Source: Streptomyces sp. cf386 (GTDB lineage: Bacteria > Actinomycetota > Actinomycetes > Streptomycetales > Streptomycetaceae). From it: DNA of 64,000 bases. A program made the position numbers and the translations under genes. This document shows, one piece after another, positions 20,692 through 29,167 of the stretch. Position 1 is the first letter of the stretch; each line of letters begins with the position of its first letter. The stretch spans positions 513,326 to 577,325 of the forward strand of contig NZ_FNHV01000001.1 of the NCBI RefSeq assembly GCF_900103585.1. Direction: 5' to 3'. The notes beneath the pieces were generated by a model, which searched no databases, had not been told where the DNA came from, and saw only the letters and a program-made list of their open reading frames with translations.

Positions 20692-21543
20692 ATGAGCACA
20701 TATCTGGCCGACACGGCCGAGAACCTCACCGTGGAGGGGCCCTCCGCGACCTTCACCTATCGGCGCATGGGACCGCAGGGCGGCGTCCCGCTGGTCCTGC
20801 TGCAGCGTTTCCGCGCGACCATCGACTGGTGGGACCCGGAGTTCCTGGACTACCTGGCCGCCGACCACGACGTGATCGTCTTCGACAACGTCGGCGTCGG
20901 CTACACCACCGGAGAGCCGCGCGACTCCCTCGACGGATTCGCCGAAGGCGCCGCCGAGTTCATCGAGGCCCTCGGCCTCACGCAGGCCGACCTGCTCGGC
21001 TGGTCCCTTGGCGGCTTCGTTGCCCAGCGCCTGGCCGCGCGCCGCCCGGAGCTGGTGCGCAAGATCATCGTGGCGGGCAGCGGCCCGACCGGCTGGGTGC
21101 CCGGCGCGCCGGAGGCGAGCGAGAAGGTCCTGGGCATCATGGCCAAGCCCGACGCCGACCTGGAGGACATGCTGTACCTGTTCTACCCGGAGACGGACGC
21201 GGCCCGCGCCTCAGGGCACGAGCACTTCACCCACGTCGCGACCCGGCTCGCCGCCGGCGGCCCCGCGGTCACCGAGGCGACGGCGCAGGGCATGCTCGCC
21301 GCGATCGGCCAGCTCTTGGCGGCCCCCTTCGACGAGATACGGGCCGAACTGGAGTCCATCAAGCACCCCGTCCTGTACGCCAACGGCCTGCACGACGTGA
21401 TGGTCCCCGCCCACGCGTCCTACGTCGCCGTCCAGCACCTGGCCGACGCCACCCTCCTCCTCTACGGCGACGCCGGCCACGCCTTCCTCTTCCAGCACGC
21501 CAAGGCCTTCACCAAGCAGGTGACCGACTTCCTCGCAGCCTGA
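20692..21543 (+). CDS. Alpha/beta hydrolase (regulon copy 1)
   Basis: Protein of 283 residues of the alpha/beta hydrolase fold. The nucleophile elbow is GWSLGG (S105), the acid is the Asp in NGLHDVMVP, and the catalytic His is in GDAGHAFLF; the oxyanion-side strand reads VPLVLLQRFRATIDWWDP. An AGAAGGA ribosome-binding site lies just before the ATG. It belongs to a family represented by four or five copies in this window (23110, 27344, 29600 fragment, 45622). Transcribed away from a TetR gene with an operator between them. Substrate unknown: esterase, lactonase or epoxide-type activity are all possible for the fold. Confidence 0.9.
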   Translation: MSTYLADTAENLTVEGPSATFTYRRMGPQGGVPLVLLQRFRATIDWWDPEFLDYLAADHDVIVFDNVGVGYTTGEPRDSLDGFAEGAAEFIEALGLTQADLLGWSLGGFVAQRLAARRPELVRKIIVAGSGPTGWVPGAPEASEKVLGIMAKPDADLEDMLYLFYPETDAARASGHEHFTHVATRLAAGGPAVTEATAQGMLAAIGQLLAAPFDEIRAELESIKHPVLYANGLHDVMVPAHASYVAVQHLADATLLLYGDAGHAFLFQHAKAFTKQVTDFLAA

Positions 21544-21594
21544 GCACACCGACCCGCGCCGCCGATCCCGAACCCCGGCGGCTGGCCGACAGTT

Positions 21595-21634
21595 GTGCAA
21601 GCGCCGCCTCACAGCCGTGAGGCGGCGCTTGCAC
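21595..21634 (+). terminator. Strong hairpin after alpha/beta hydrolase
   Basis: An 18-bp perfect stem (GTGCAAGCGCCGCCTCAC pairing with its complement) closed by a 4-base AGCC loop, 51 bases after the stop. It lies between the hydrolase and decayed glycosidase sequence on the other strand, so it may serve both directions. Confidence 0.85.
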
Positions 21635-21689
21635 GATGGTTGACCGGCGTCGCCATCGAGGCTCGGCAGTCGGTGCGCACCGGCGACGT

Positions 21690-22227
21690 GACAATTCTGG
21701 ATTGCCGGTTCCGAGTAGTTCACCGTCGTGTAGCTGAGGCCCTCGCCGAAGCGGCCGTGATGCCCCCGGCCCTGGCCGCAGTAGACCGGCAGCTGTCCGG
21801 CAGGGCGGGGAACGCTGAGCGGCAGCCGCCCACTCGGCTCGATGCACCCGAGCATGAACTCGGCGATCGCCCGACCGCCCCGTATCCCCGGGTTGAAGGC
21901 CTGGATGATGGCGTCCGCGCCGAGTTCCGAGGCGGGCAGCGTCGAGGGATTGCCCTGAATCAGGACGACGACGAGGGGCCGGTCGAGAGCCTCTGGAGGG
22001 CGTCGAGGAGCGCGATCTGACTCACCATGAGCTCCAGCGTCGCCGTGGAGCGGCCTTTCCCCGGTCAGACCGACGGTGTCGCCGACGACCGCGACGACGT
22101 AGTCCGCCTGGGACGCGACCGCCACCGCCTCAGGCAGTTCGGCCTCGCCGACCTTGGCGGGCAGGGTCGACCGGATCCGGGATCGGCCGGCCGATCTGCG
22201 CACCACGACGGTGTTGCGCAGGAGCAC
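21690..22227 (-). pseudogene. GH3 beta-glycosidase C-terminal fragment
   Basis: Minus-strand reading gives AVASQADYVVAVVGDTVGLTGE, then in another frame RSTATLELMVSQIALLDALQ, then back to the first frame with VVVLIQGNPSTLPASELGADAI, AFNPGIRGGRAIAEFMLGCI, EPSGRLPLSVPR and RFGEGLSYTTVNYSE. This is the C-terminal domain of a glycoside hydrolase family 3 beta-glucosidase/xylosidase. Two compensating frameshifts, a short deletion before RFGEGLSYT, and the loss of the whole catalytic N-terminal domain make it a remnant. It is abruptly joined at 22228 to a GH78 remnant. Confidence 0.82.
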
Positions 22228-22236
22228 GAGTGAACA

Positions 22237-22800
22237 TCACGACAGTTCGAGGTCGGGGCGGACGTCGATGACGACGACGCTCACCGCGTCACCGGCCGGG
22301 ATGCCTTTGGGCCGACCCGTGAGCTCGGCGCAGCGGAACCCGTGGAAGGCCATGGCCGGTTCGAAGGCGCCTTCGCAGCCGCTCAAGATGAAGTGGTTGG
22401 TCGCCAGGGCCGAACGCAGCGGCCGTACGCACAGCTCGCTGTCCCCAAGGACCCCGGGTGCCGCGCCGTGATGCCGCCCCGGCCACTCCGCGCGCACGGA
22501 GCTTGAGCCGGCCCACGGTGTTCTGTCCGAAGTCGAGGAGAAGGGGGGCCAGGAAGCGACGCGCCAGATCCGCCGCAGGTGCACGTGGGCATGCGCCGTA
22601 CCGGCGGCGCGGGATCGGGGCTGAGGCGGCGTTGTCGAGACGGTGCAGGCTCCGGCTCAGCCCTCGTCCTGGATCCCGGGGCGCAGCCAGGCGTCGCCGT
22701 CACGCCGGCATCGATGTCCTGACCGTCGTTGTCACCGCTCCGGGGCCGGACGGCCACGACTCGCCGGTCACGATCAGCGTCTCGGGGCCGTCGGTGTAGG
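22237..22800 (-). pseudogene. GH78 alpha-L-rhamnosidase fragment
   Basis: In pieces from different minus-strand frames: YTDGPETLIVTGESWPSGPG near 22800, DGQDIDAGVTATPG near 22720, NTVGRLKLRARGVAG-like text near 22510, and GELCVRPLR-like / LATNHFILSGCEGAFEPAMAFHGFRCAEL from 22440 to 22300. These match the N-terminal and middle domains of bacterial alpha-L-rhamnosidases. The catalytic (alpha/alpha)6 barrel is missing: the piece ends where the GH3 fragment begins. Several frameshifts; non-functional. Confidence 0.72.
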
Positions 22801-22908
22801 TGAGCCGCTCCTGCTCTGGTGGTGCGTTGCGCTATGCGCCATGGCGCTTGGCGGAACTCGGGATTCCACAGCTGTGCATCCAGTTCGGCTCCCCCACTTG
22901 CACCCCGA

Positions 22909-22930
22909 TTGAAGTACGGTCATACTTCAA
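22909..22930. promoter_or_regulatory. 22-bp palindrome before alpha/beta hydrolase
   Basis: Arms TTGAAGTACG and CATACTTCAA around a central GT; nine of eleven pairs match. The centre (TACGGTCATA) resembles TACGATCGTA, the core of the other sites in this region. Located 180 bases before the chosen start of the hydrolase at 23110. Confidence 0.65.
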
Positions 22931-23109
22931 TGGTCGGCGGGTTGCTCCAGGGACCTGATCCAAGGGGTTTCGCACTTCCGGGGCCTCCTCTGACCGCCGA
23001 CTCCGGACTGCAGTCGCAGCCGGGAGACCGGGAGCCGCTCCGCGCCCACCTGCGAGGAAGCAGAAATTTGCGCGCAGTGGCGGTAACCAACACATCGAAG
23101 GGCACGACC

Positions 23110-23976
23110 GTGAACGCACACGAAACGCGAGGCGACGTGGTGACGTCGTACAAGAGCGCGCAGACCCGCACCGTCACCGCCGACGGAGTGACCTTCGCCT
23201 ACCGCGACCTCGGCCCCCGAACCGGCATGCCGGTCATCTTCATCACCCACCTCGCCGCGGTCCTGGACAACTGGGACCCCCGGGTCGTCGACGGAATCGC
23301 CGCCAAGCACCGGGTGATCACGTTCGACAACAGGGGCGTGGGCGCGTCCAGCGGCAAGACGCCGAAGACCATCGAGGAGATGGCCAAGGACGCCGTCACC
23401 TTCATCCGGGCGCTGGGGTTCGAGCAGGTGGACGTCCTCAGCTTCTCGATGGGCGCGATGATCGCCCAGGAGATCGCCCAGACCGATCCGCAGCTCATCC
23501 GCAGGCTGATCCTCGCGGGCACCGGTCCGGCCGGAGGCGAGGGCATCAAGAACGTCACCCGGATCTCGCACTACGACACCGTCCGGGCACTGCTCACCCT
23601 TCAGGACGTGAAGCAGTTCCTCTTCTTCACCCGCACCCCGAACGGGATTCGGGCCGGAAAGGAATTCCTGGCCCGCTTGAAGGAGCGCACCAAGGACCGG
23701 GACAAGGCGATCCGCCCCACCTCCTACTTCTCCCAGCTCAAGGCCATCCACCGCTGGGGGCTGGCGCGGCCGCAGGATCTGTCCATCATCCAGCAGCCCG
23801 TGCTCGTCGCCAACGGTGACAACGACAGGATGGTTCCGACGTCGAACTCGGAGGACTTGGCCCGGCGGCTGCCCAACGCCGAGCTGGTGATCTACCCCGA
23901 CGGCGGCCACGGCGGCATCTTCCAGTACCACGAGCAGTTCGTGCCGACGGCGCTCGAGTTCTTCGGCCGGCCGTAG
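23110..23976 (+). CDS. Alpha/beta hydrolase (regulon copy 2)
   Basis: Protein of 288 residues. The GTG at 23110 gives an N-terminus aligned with the paralogues; a longer frame reaching 22819 passes through the operator and is rejected. Nucleophile S113 in FSMGAM, Asp in NGDNDRMVP, His in DGGHGGIFQ. It shares long runs with the broken copy at 45622 (HLAxVLDNWDPRVVDG, VITFDNRGVG, DAVxFIRALGF) and with the fragment at 29600. Here the second Gly of the usual GxSxG is kept as S-M-G, with A following. A perfect hairpin follows the stop. Hydrolytic substrate not determinable. Confidence 0.88.
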   Translation: MNAHETRGDVVTSYKSAQTRTVTADGVTFAYRDLGPRTGMPVIFITHLAAVLDNWDPRVVDGIAAKHRVITFDNRGVGASSGKTPKTIEEMAKDAVTFIRALGFEQVDVLSFSMGAMIAQEIAQTDPQLIRRLILAGTGPAGGEGIKNVTRISHYDTVRALLTLQDVKQFLFFTRTPNGIRAGKEFLARLKERTKDRDKAIRPTSYFSQLKAIHRWGLARPQDLSIIQQPVLVANGDNDRMVPTSNSEDLARRLPNAELVIYPDGGHGGIFQYHEQFVPTALEFFGRP

Positions 23977-24018
23977 GGCCGCGGTGCGGTCTGCGTACGG
24001 GCCGAGGACGTTTGACTC

Positions 24019-24051
24019 AGAGCCGTGACGCCCGGCGGGCGTCACGGCTCT
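24019..24051 (+). terminator. Perfect hairpin after alpha/beta hydrolase
   Basis: A 15-bp inverted repeat (AGAGCCGTGACGCCC and complement) with GGC loop, 43 bases downstream of the hydrolase stop. Confidence 0.85.
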
Positions 24052-24330
24052 CGTGACCTGTTCGACGTAACTGACCTGCTCGCTTCTCAGTCCTACGGCG
24101 CCGAGGCGGTTTTTGTGCGGACGGCGATGCGGAGACCGGCGTGGTCGATATCCCGTCTGTGCCAGTCCGCTACGGCGTATCGAATGAGTAGAGCGTCATG
24201 CGCCGTACGAGCGGAGGATCGCCGCATCGGTGTCGCTTCCGAGATCGCAGTCGTCCCGGCGACCGCCCGCTCACGCTGACGGCTGGAATCGCGGGTGCGC
24301 GGCACCGGCGTCCCGGCCCTTGCCAGGTGG
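24052..24330. other. Gene-free stretch
   Basis: No recognisable gene on either strand between the hairpin and the 3' end of the TetR gene. Confidence 0.5.
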
Positions 24331-24924
24331 TCAGCCAGCCGGTACCGACCGCTGTTGCGCGAAGGTGAGGGCGTTCTCGATTCCCTGCTCGAGGACCTCG
24401 TCGGAGAACTTCCGGTCGGAGAGCGCCCGGGACAGCTGCAACGTTCCCACCGCCATGGTGTAGAGCCCGATGGCCTGACCGCGGGCGGATTGCGGATCCT
24501 CGGGTGCCAGGCGGGCGGCGAGCTCGTCCAGGATGGCCCTGGCGCCGTCGCTGTAGGCGTCCTTGGTCGCGTCACCGCAGCGGCCGATCTCGTCGAGCAG
24601 GGCCGCGGACGGGCAACCGTCACCGGGGTTGTCCCGGTGCTCGGGCGACAGGTACCAGCGGATGAAATCCTCAAGTCCCTCGCGGCCGGGCCGGAGCGTG
24701 TCGTACTGCTTGACCTGCGCGCGCAACTGCTCGGCGACGACATGGGCGACGAGGTCGTCCTTGGACTCGAAGTGGGCGTAGAAGGCTCCGTTGGTGAGTC
24801 CGGCGTCGGACATCAGCGTGGAGATGCCGGAGCCGTCGATGCCGTCCTGCTTGAACCGGTGGCCGGCCCGCTCGATGATCCGCTGCCGCGTCACCTGCTT
24901 GTGCTCTTTGGTGTAGCGCGCCAC
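24331..24924 (-). CDS. TetR-family repressor (copy 2 of a similar pair)
   Basis: Protein of 197 residues beginning MARYTKEHKQVTRQRIIERA, against MVRYGREHKQATRQRIIETA in the TetR at 19570. The recognition region (DAGLTNGAFYAHFESKDDL) is almost the same as in that copy, so both should bind the same or overlapping DNA sites. The ligand domain differs more but keeps CPSAALLDEIGRC. A CGTAATATTACG palindrome lies 67-78 bases upstream of the start. Likely paralogue from local duplication; it may have a different inducer. Confidence 0.9.
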   Translation of the reverse strand: MARYTKEHKQVTRQRIIERAGHRFKQDGIDGSGISTLMSDAGLTNGAFYAHFESKDDLVAHVVAEQLRAQVKQYDTLRPGREGLEDFIRWYLSPEHRDNPGDGCPSAALLDEIGRCGDATKDAYSDGARAILDELAARLAPEDPQSARGQAIGLYTMAVGTLQLSRALSDRKFSDEVLEQGIENALTFAQQRSVPAG

Positions 24925-24990
24925 AGGGTGCCTCCCTCAACTCTGCCGGACATTGCCTCGTAATCCCATCCTAATCCATGGCCTGACGCA

Positions 24991-25006
24991 CGTAATATTA
25001 CGATCG
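24991..25006. promoter_or_regulatory. Palindromic operator before TetR copy 2
   Basis: Perfect 12-bp palindrome CGTAATATTACG at 24991-25002, running directly into ATCG so that TTACGATCG of the regional site is also formed. Fits autoregulation of the TetR gene at 24331. Confidence 0.65.
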
Positions 25007-25079
25007 ACAGGTGATTGTGTGGTCGATCTCCCTCCCAGCGGACGGCAGGCCACGGGCTCGCATGGCGGCCTTGGCTGTT

Positions 25080-25175
25080 GCCCGGCGCGACCGCCCCTCC
25101 TGGAGACCACCGACTTGCCGGCGGACGAGATCGCCGGCCAGGTCGGCTTCGGTGCAGACACCTTGCTGCGACCTT
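25080..25175 (+). pseudogene. AraC-family regulator C-terminal scrap
   Basis: Some 30 codons reading PPLLETTDLPADEIAGQVGF and then GADTLLR, the second helix-turn-helix of GlxA-like AraC regulators (usual form LLETTDLPVDRIARRVGFG). Nothing else of the gene is recognisable. Confidence 0.65.
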
Positions 25176-25194
25176 GCTGCGACCTTGCTTAGCG

Positions 25195-25890
25195 GCCTGA
25201 ACGCCCGTCGAGCTTGCCGAGGATCGCGTGCACCACGCGATCACGTGCCAGACGCCCGTCGATCACCGGGTTGATCACTCCTCGCGGCACGGACAGCGGG
25301 GCCCAGCGAGCCGGCCGGATCACACGGGGTGACCGGTGTTCGATGACCCGCACCACGGCTTTCGGCGGCCTGGTCCGGCACCAGGCGCTTGAGCAGCGGC
25401 CCCGGCGATGTCCTGGCCGGTATCTCAGTGATCGCAGGATCCGCGTCGACGCCGTTTCTGATCATGTCCGTCTGGATCAGAGAGAAGTGGGCGGTGGTGG
25501 CGGAGGCGCCGTGGCGGGCGAGTTCCAGGCGCACTGCCCATGATGCCGGCGCTCGCGATCGCGACGCCGACCCGCCCGAACCGCTCACGCTGGGCCACGG
25601 CATCGTTGAGCGCGCCGCGGTCGCAGACGTCCGCGGTAAAGCCGACGACGTGGGACGACGAGATGTCGGCTGCGATCTCCGGCGCGTCCGGACGCAGATC
25701 CACGATGCCGAACCGGGCGCCGCGGGAGAGAAGGGCCCGGGCCGTGGCGCTGCCGAGTCCGCGGGTGCCGCCGGTGCCGCCGGTGCCGCCGGTGCCGCCG
25801 GTGCCGCCGGTGCCGCCGGTGCCGCCGGTGCCGCCGGTGCCGCCGGTGATGAGTACGACCTTGTCGGCGAGTTCGCATGCATTGATGCGG
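25195..25890 (-). pseudogene. Short-chain dehydrogenase remnant with glycine-motif repeat expansion
   Basis: From the 5' side the minus strand reads ELADKVVLIT, then nine GGT tripeptides, then RGLGSATARALLSRGARFGI and VDLRPDAPEIAADISS, and FGRVGVAIASAGIMGS. In normal SDRs a single GGT is present in TGGTRGLG. The central catalytic part (Ser, YxxxK) is deleted: the text jumps to VRLELARHGASATTAHFSLI, QTDMIRNGVDADP and later VINPVIDGRLARD, RVVHAILGKLDGR in shifted frames. No start codon stands before ELADK. Clearly dead, but it preserves a repeat expansion in situ. Confidence 0.85.
25765..25845. repeat. Nine perfect copies of a 9-bp repeat
   Basis: GTGCCGCCG repeated nine times without a mismatch, coding GGT x 9 on the minus strand inside the NAD-binding glycine loop of the SDR remnant. 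Unit length is a multiple of three, so reading frame is kept. Confidence 0.97.
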
Positions 25891-26091
25891 ATGCCTCGTC
25901 TTCAGTCATGGGATGGGGCCGAGTCCCCGTCCGGTGCGGCGAGTCCGGATTCAAAGCCGCGGGGCGAGACCTCGTCGTCATCGCCGGCGCACCGCTCGCG
26001 TCGCGAGCGCATTTGCCCCGCTGCCTGGCTGCGCCGCGCGCACGCCGAAGCGCCCGAGGAAGGCGACTCCCTCGGGCACCGGGCGCGCTGG

Positions 26092-27159
26092 TCAGGCGGC
26101 GTAGGTGGGGTAGTCGGTGTAGCCGGCCGCGCCACCGCCGTAGAAGGTGGCCGGGTCGGGGGTGTTCAGGGGCGCGCCCGCACGGATGCGCTCGACCAGG
26201 TCGGGGTTGGCGAGCGCCATTGAGCCCACGGTGATGACGTCGGCGATGCCGTTCTCGATGTCCTTGGCGCGGGTGTCGATGTCGGTGCCCGCGCGGTTGA
26301 GGAGCAGCGTGTTCGGCCACAGCTCGCGCAGCGTGCCCAGGAGTTCCTCGTCGCCGCCGTGGGCGAGGTGCAGGTAGGCGAGGTCCAGGGCAGCGAGGGC
26401 GCGCACGAGGTGCGGGTAGAGCTCGCCGGGGTCGTCCTCCGTGAGGTCGCCGAGTTGGAAGGGGTTGCCCGGGGAGAGCCGGATGCCGGTACGGTCGGCT
26501 CCGATCTCGTCGGCCACGGCGGCGGCGACCTCCACCGCGAAGCGGATGCGGTTGTCGAGGGAGCCGCCGTACTGGTCGGTGCGCTGGTTGGTGTTGGTGG
26601 CGAGGAACTGATGGACCAGGTAGCCGTTGGCGCCGTGGATCTCGACGCCGTCGGCGCCGGCCGCGATGGCGGCCGCGGCGGCCCGCCGGAAGTCGTCGAC
26701 CGTCGCGGCGACCTCCTCGGTGGACAGTGCGCGCGGCTCCGGCATCTCCTGCATCCCGGAGCCGGTGAACGTGAGGCCCCCCGGCTTGATCGCGGAGGGG
26801 GCCACCGGCTGCCGGTGGTGGGGGGTGTTGTCGGGGTGGGAGATACGCCCGACGTGCATGAGCTGGATGACGATACGCCCGTCGGCCTTGTGTACGGCGT
26901 CGGTGACCTTGCGCCAGCCGTCGATGTGCTCGACCGTGTAGATGCCCGGCGTCACCGGGTACCCCTGGCCGTCGGCGGAGGGCTGGGTGCCCTCCGTGAT
27001 GATCAGGGCGTGCGAGGCGCGCTGGGCGTAGTACTCGGCGTTGAGCTCGGTCGGCACGCCTTCCGGGGTGGCCCGGCTGCGGGTCAGGGGGGACATCGCC
27101 AGACGATGCGGCAGGGAGATCTTTCCGGCGACGGTCGGGGTCCACAGGCTGTCGAGCAT
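26092..27159 (-). CDS. Old Yellow Enzyme family alkene reductase
   Basis: FMN-dependent NAD(P)H:enone oxidoreductase of 355 residues that reduces activated C=C bonds of enones, quinones or nitro compounds. The TIM-barrel motifs are clear: RSRATPEGVPTELNAEYYAQRAS, EGTQPSADGQGYP, and the family signature GANGYLVHQFLATNTNQRTD followed by YGGSLDNR; the flavin loop ends TFYGGGAAGYTDYP. Start at 27159 is supported by GAGGAAG just upstream. A TATTACGTACATAATA palindrome lies 96-111 bases before it, tying it to the regional regulon. No partner protein needed. Confidence 0.94.
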   Translation of the reverse strand: MLDSLWTPTVAGKISLPHRLAMSPLTRSRATPEGVPTELNAEYYAQRASHALIITEGTQPSADGQGYPVTPGIYTVEHIDGWRKVTDAVHKADGRIVIQLMHVGRISHPDNTPHHRQPVAPSAIKPGGLTFTGSGMQEMPEPRALSTEEVAATVDDFRRAAAAAIAAGADGVEIHGANGYLVHQFLATNTNQRTDQYGGSLDNRIRFAVEVAAAVADEIGADRTGIRLSPGNPFQLGDLTEDDPGELYPHLVRALAALDLAYLHLAHGGDEELLGTLRELWPNTLLLNRAGTDIDTRAKDIENGIADVITVGSMALANPDLVERIRAGAPLNTPDPATFYGGGAAGYTDYPTYAA

Positions 27160-27254
27160 GCGTGCTTCCTCAGGTTGTTGGTGGCGGACATCCGGCAGAC
27201 CTACGTCCGGGCTGTGAATCCGATGAGGCGTCCGCCATGAGCATGGATACATTA

Positions 27255-27270
27255 TATTACGTACATAATA
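27255..27270. promoter_or_regulatory. Operator-like palindrome before alkene reductase
   Basis: TATTACGTACATAATA, symmetric at all but one base pair, in a 40-base AT-rich island. Same architecture as TTACGATCGTAA with TA for AT at the centre. Confidence 0.65.
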
Positions 27271-27343
27271 TTTTACTGGGTGGCGGACGGTGCCGGGACG
27301 GCCGTCGGCCGAGGACGTGCCGTTCGCCTTGGCGTGCAGCTAC

Positions 27344-28183
27344 TTACTCGTCGAGGAACTGGAGGGCGTGCTTGAGGAACCGCTCGGGGTACTGGAAGTG
27401 GGCTCCGTGTCCGGCGTCGGGGTAGATCAGCAGCTGGGCGTTGGGGATATTCTGGGCGAGGTGCCAGGAGTTGATCGAGGCGATCATCACGTCGTTCTCG
27501 CCGTTGAGGACCAGCGTCGGCTGGGTGATCGCGTTCAGGTAGGCATAGGGATTCTCGCCCGGCAGCGGTTCCGCATAGGCCATGGACGCTTCGAACTGCG
27601 CCTGCCCGACTACGGGCGAGCTCGGCGGGTCCTGGTCGGCGCGCTGGTGGCGTCGTTCCCAGAAGGCCCGGCCGGCTTCGACCGCGGCTTCCGAGCGGCC
27701 GAAGAACAGGAAGAGGAAGTCCTCCAGGCCGGGGACCGGATTCAGTGCCACTTCGGGCACCTTGGGGTCCATCGTGGGGTCTCCGCCTCGCAGGCCGGTG
27801 CCGAGCAGGAGGAGCTTGCGCACCAGCTGGGGGTGGCGCAGCGTGACCTCCTGCGCTTGGTAACCGCCGAGCGAGAAGCCGAGCAGATCGACCTGCTCCA
27901 GCCCCAGCGCCTGGATGACCGCGGCGATGTCGTCGGCCATGTCCTCGACCCGGTTGCGCGGCGTGCCGGATGACGAGGCGATGCCGCGCCCGTTGAACAG
28001 GATGACCTCACGGCCTTCGGCCAGGCCGTCGGTGAGCAGGGGGTCCCAGTTGTCCATACCCCCGCGGAAGTGCTGGACGAGGAAGATCGGGACGCCGGAG
28101 GGCTTGCCCCAGCGGCGGTAGGCGAATCGGTCACCGTCGACCTCGATGTACTGGGTCGATGCGGTCACATGCTTGTCACTCAC
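27344..28183 (-). CDS. Alpha/beta hydrolase (regulon copy 3)
   Basis: Protein of 279 residues. The GTG at 28183 (MSDKHVTASTQYIEVDG) is preferred to a TTG ten codons upstream because AGAAAGG is suitably spaced. Nucleophile in GFSLGG, acid Asp in NGENDVMIA, His in DAGHGAHFQYPE. It keeps the family signature VQHFRGGMDNWDPLLTDG and FNGRGIASSSG. Divergent from a TetR gene at 28315, with two different operator-like elements between them: TGACGTTCGTAA 36 bases before this gene and a 20-bp perfect palindrome next to the TetR. Substrate unknown. Confidence 0.9.
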   Translation of the reverse strand: MSDKHVTASTQYIEVDGDRFAYRRWGKPSGVPIFLVQHFRGGMDNWDPLLTDGLAEGREVILFNGRGIASSSGTPRNRVEDMADDIAAVIQALGLEQVDLLGFSLGGYQAQEVTLRHPQLVRKLLLLGTGLRGGDPTMDPKVPEVALNPVPGLEDFLFLFFGRSEAAVEAGRAFWERRHQRADQDPPSSPVVGQAQFEASMAYAEPLPGENPYAYLNAITQPTLVLNGENDVMIASINSWHLAQNIPNAQLLIYPDAGHGAHFQYPERFLKHALQFLDE

Positions 28184-28218
28184 GGCCTGGGCCTTTCTGG
28201 TGGGGATGAGCAATACGA

Positions 28219-28230
28219 TGACGTTCGTAA
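28219..28230. promoter_or_regulatory. TGACGTTCGTAA operator-like element
   Basis: Differs from TTACGATCGTAA at two positions; lies 36 bases before the hydrolase start at 28183, in promoter position. Confidence 0.5.
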
Positions 28231-28248
28231 TCTAAAAAGTCAACCTCT

Positions 28249-28268
28249 TAGATGTCGATCGACATCTA
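28249..28268. promoter_or_regulatory. Perfect 20-bp palindrome, likely operator of adjacent TetR
   Basis: TAGATGTCGATCGACATCTA reads the same on both strands and sits 47 bases before the TetR start at 28315. The element differs from the TTACGATCGTAA type, so this TetR probably has its own site. Confidence 0.8.
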
Positions 28269-28314
28269 TGTATGCTTGACCGTCGAGCGTCGACCGTGGA
28301 AGGGGTGGCTGGAC

Positions 28315-28923
28315 ATGCGAGTGACCAAGGCGCAGGCGGAGCAGAACCGTGCGCACATCGTCGCGACAGCCGCCAGGCTGTTCCGCGAGCGCGGCTACGA
28401 CGGTGTCGGCGTGGCGGAACTGATGGCAGCCGCCGGGTTCACCCATGGCGGGTTCTACAAGCACTTCCGCTCCAAGGCCGACCTGATGGCCGAAGCGTCC
28501 GCGAGCGGGCTCGCGCAGACCGCGGCACGGACGGAAGGCCTGGACCCCGCCGAGTTCGTCGAGCGCTACGTCTCCCGGGAGCATCGCGACGGCCGCAGTG
28601 ACGGTTGCACCATCGCGGCCCTCAGCGGCGATGCCGCACGTCAGTCGGCGGATATCAAAACGGAGTTCGCGGCCGGGATCGAGAACCTGTTGACGGCCCT
28701 TCAGGACCCGAGCGACACGCCGGGGGATGCGGATCAACGCGTGGACCGCACCACGCTGATCGACATGCTCGCTCATTCGGTCGGCGCGGTCATGCTGTCG
28801 CGGGCATGCCCCGACGGTTCTCCGCTCGCGGACGAAATCCTCGATGTCTGCCGCAAGGGAATCCTCGCCTCGCTGGCGCACGGCAGCGAGGACCAGCCGG
28901 CGGCACTGAGCCCAGAAGCCTGA
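28315..28923 (+). CDS. TetR-family regulator
   Basis: Protein of 202 residues; the ATG at 28315 gives the usual MRVTKAQAEQNRAHIVATAA start, and an upstream in-frame start at 28252 would overlap the palindrome. The helix-turn-helix contains GVGVAELMAAAGFTHGGFYKHF, a form found in TetR proteins near nitro/quinone or fluoroquinolone-type reductases. The ligand domain has SDGCTIAALSGDAARQS, parallel to CPSAALLDE of the other TetRs here. Probably controls the divergent hydrolase and itself through the 20-bp palindrome. Confidence 0.9.
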   Translation: MRVTKAQAEQNRAHIVATAARLFRERGYDGVGVAELMAAAGFTHGGFYKHFRSKADLMAEASASGLAQTAARTEGLDPAEFVERYVSREHRDGRSDGCTIAALSGDAARQSADIKTEFAAGIENLLTALQDPSDTPGDADQRVDRTTLIDMLAHSVGAVMLSRACPDGSPLADEILDVCRKGILASLAHGSEDQPAALSPEA

Positions 28924-29167
28924 GCTTGTCCTACGGTTCTAGCGCGGGCGGGCTTGATGGCCTGGGCCGTTCGAGAGCCGTCGAGGTCCGGGACGAAGTG
29001 GCAGTGGAACATCGGCTGATCAATTGCGTACTGCCGTAGCTCGCCGATCCGGGTGTCGCTGGTCCGATGCGCGATCGAGCTGCAGGTCCCCGTTCTCGCA
29101 GGTCACGCCTCCGTACCACGAGAAACGAGCCATCAGATGGCGCGGCCGGCATCGCGCGACACTACTG
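28924..29167. other. Convergent intergenic region
   Basis: Lies between the ends of two convergent genes. No gene or clear hairpin recognised. Confidence 0.45.

Noticed and set aside
21211..22227. 338-codon minus-strand frame as one glycosidase gene
   Set aside because: Only the middle part matches GH3; the left part is antisense to the hydrolase gene.
25765..25845. Possible CRISPR or VNTR coding for a surface protein
   Set aside because: Falls inside a recognisable SDR glycine motif; nine-base units with no spacer.
25241..27145. Long minus-strand frame in a shifted register of the alkene reductase and SDR remnant
   Set aside because: Low-complexity Arg-rich text; the reductase is clearly encoded in another frame.
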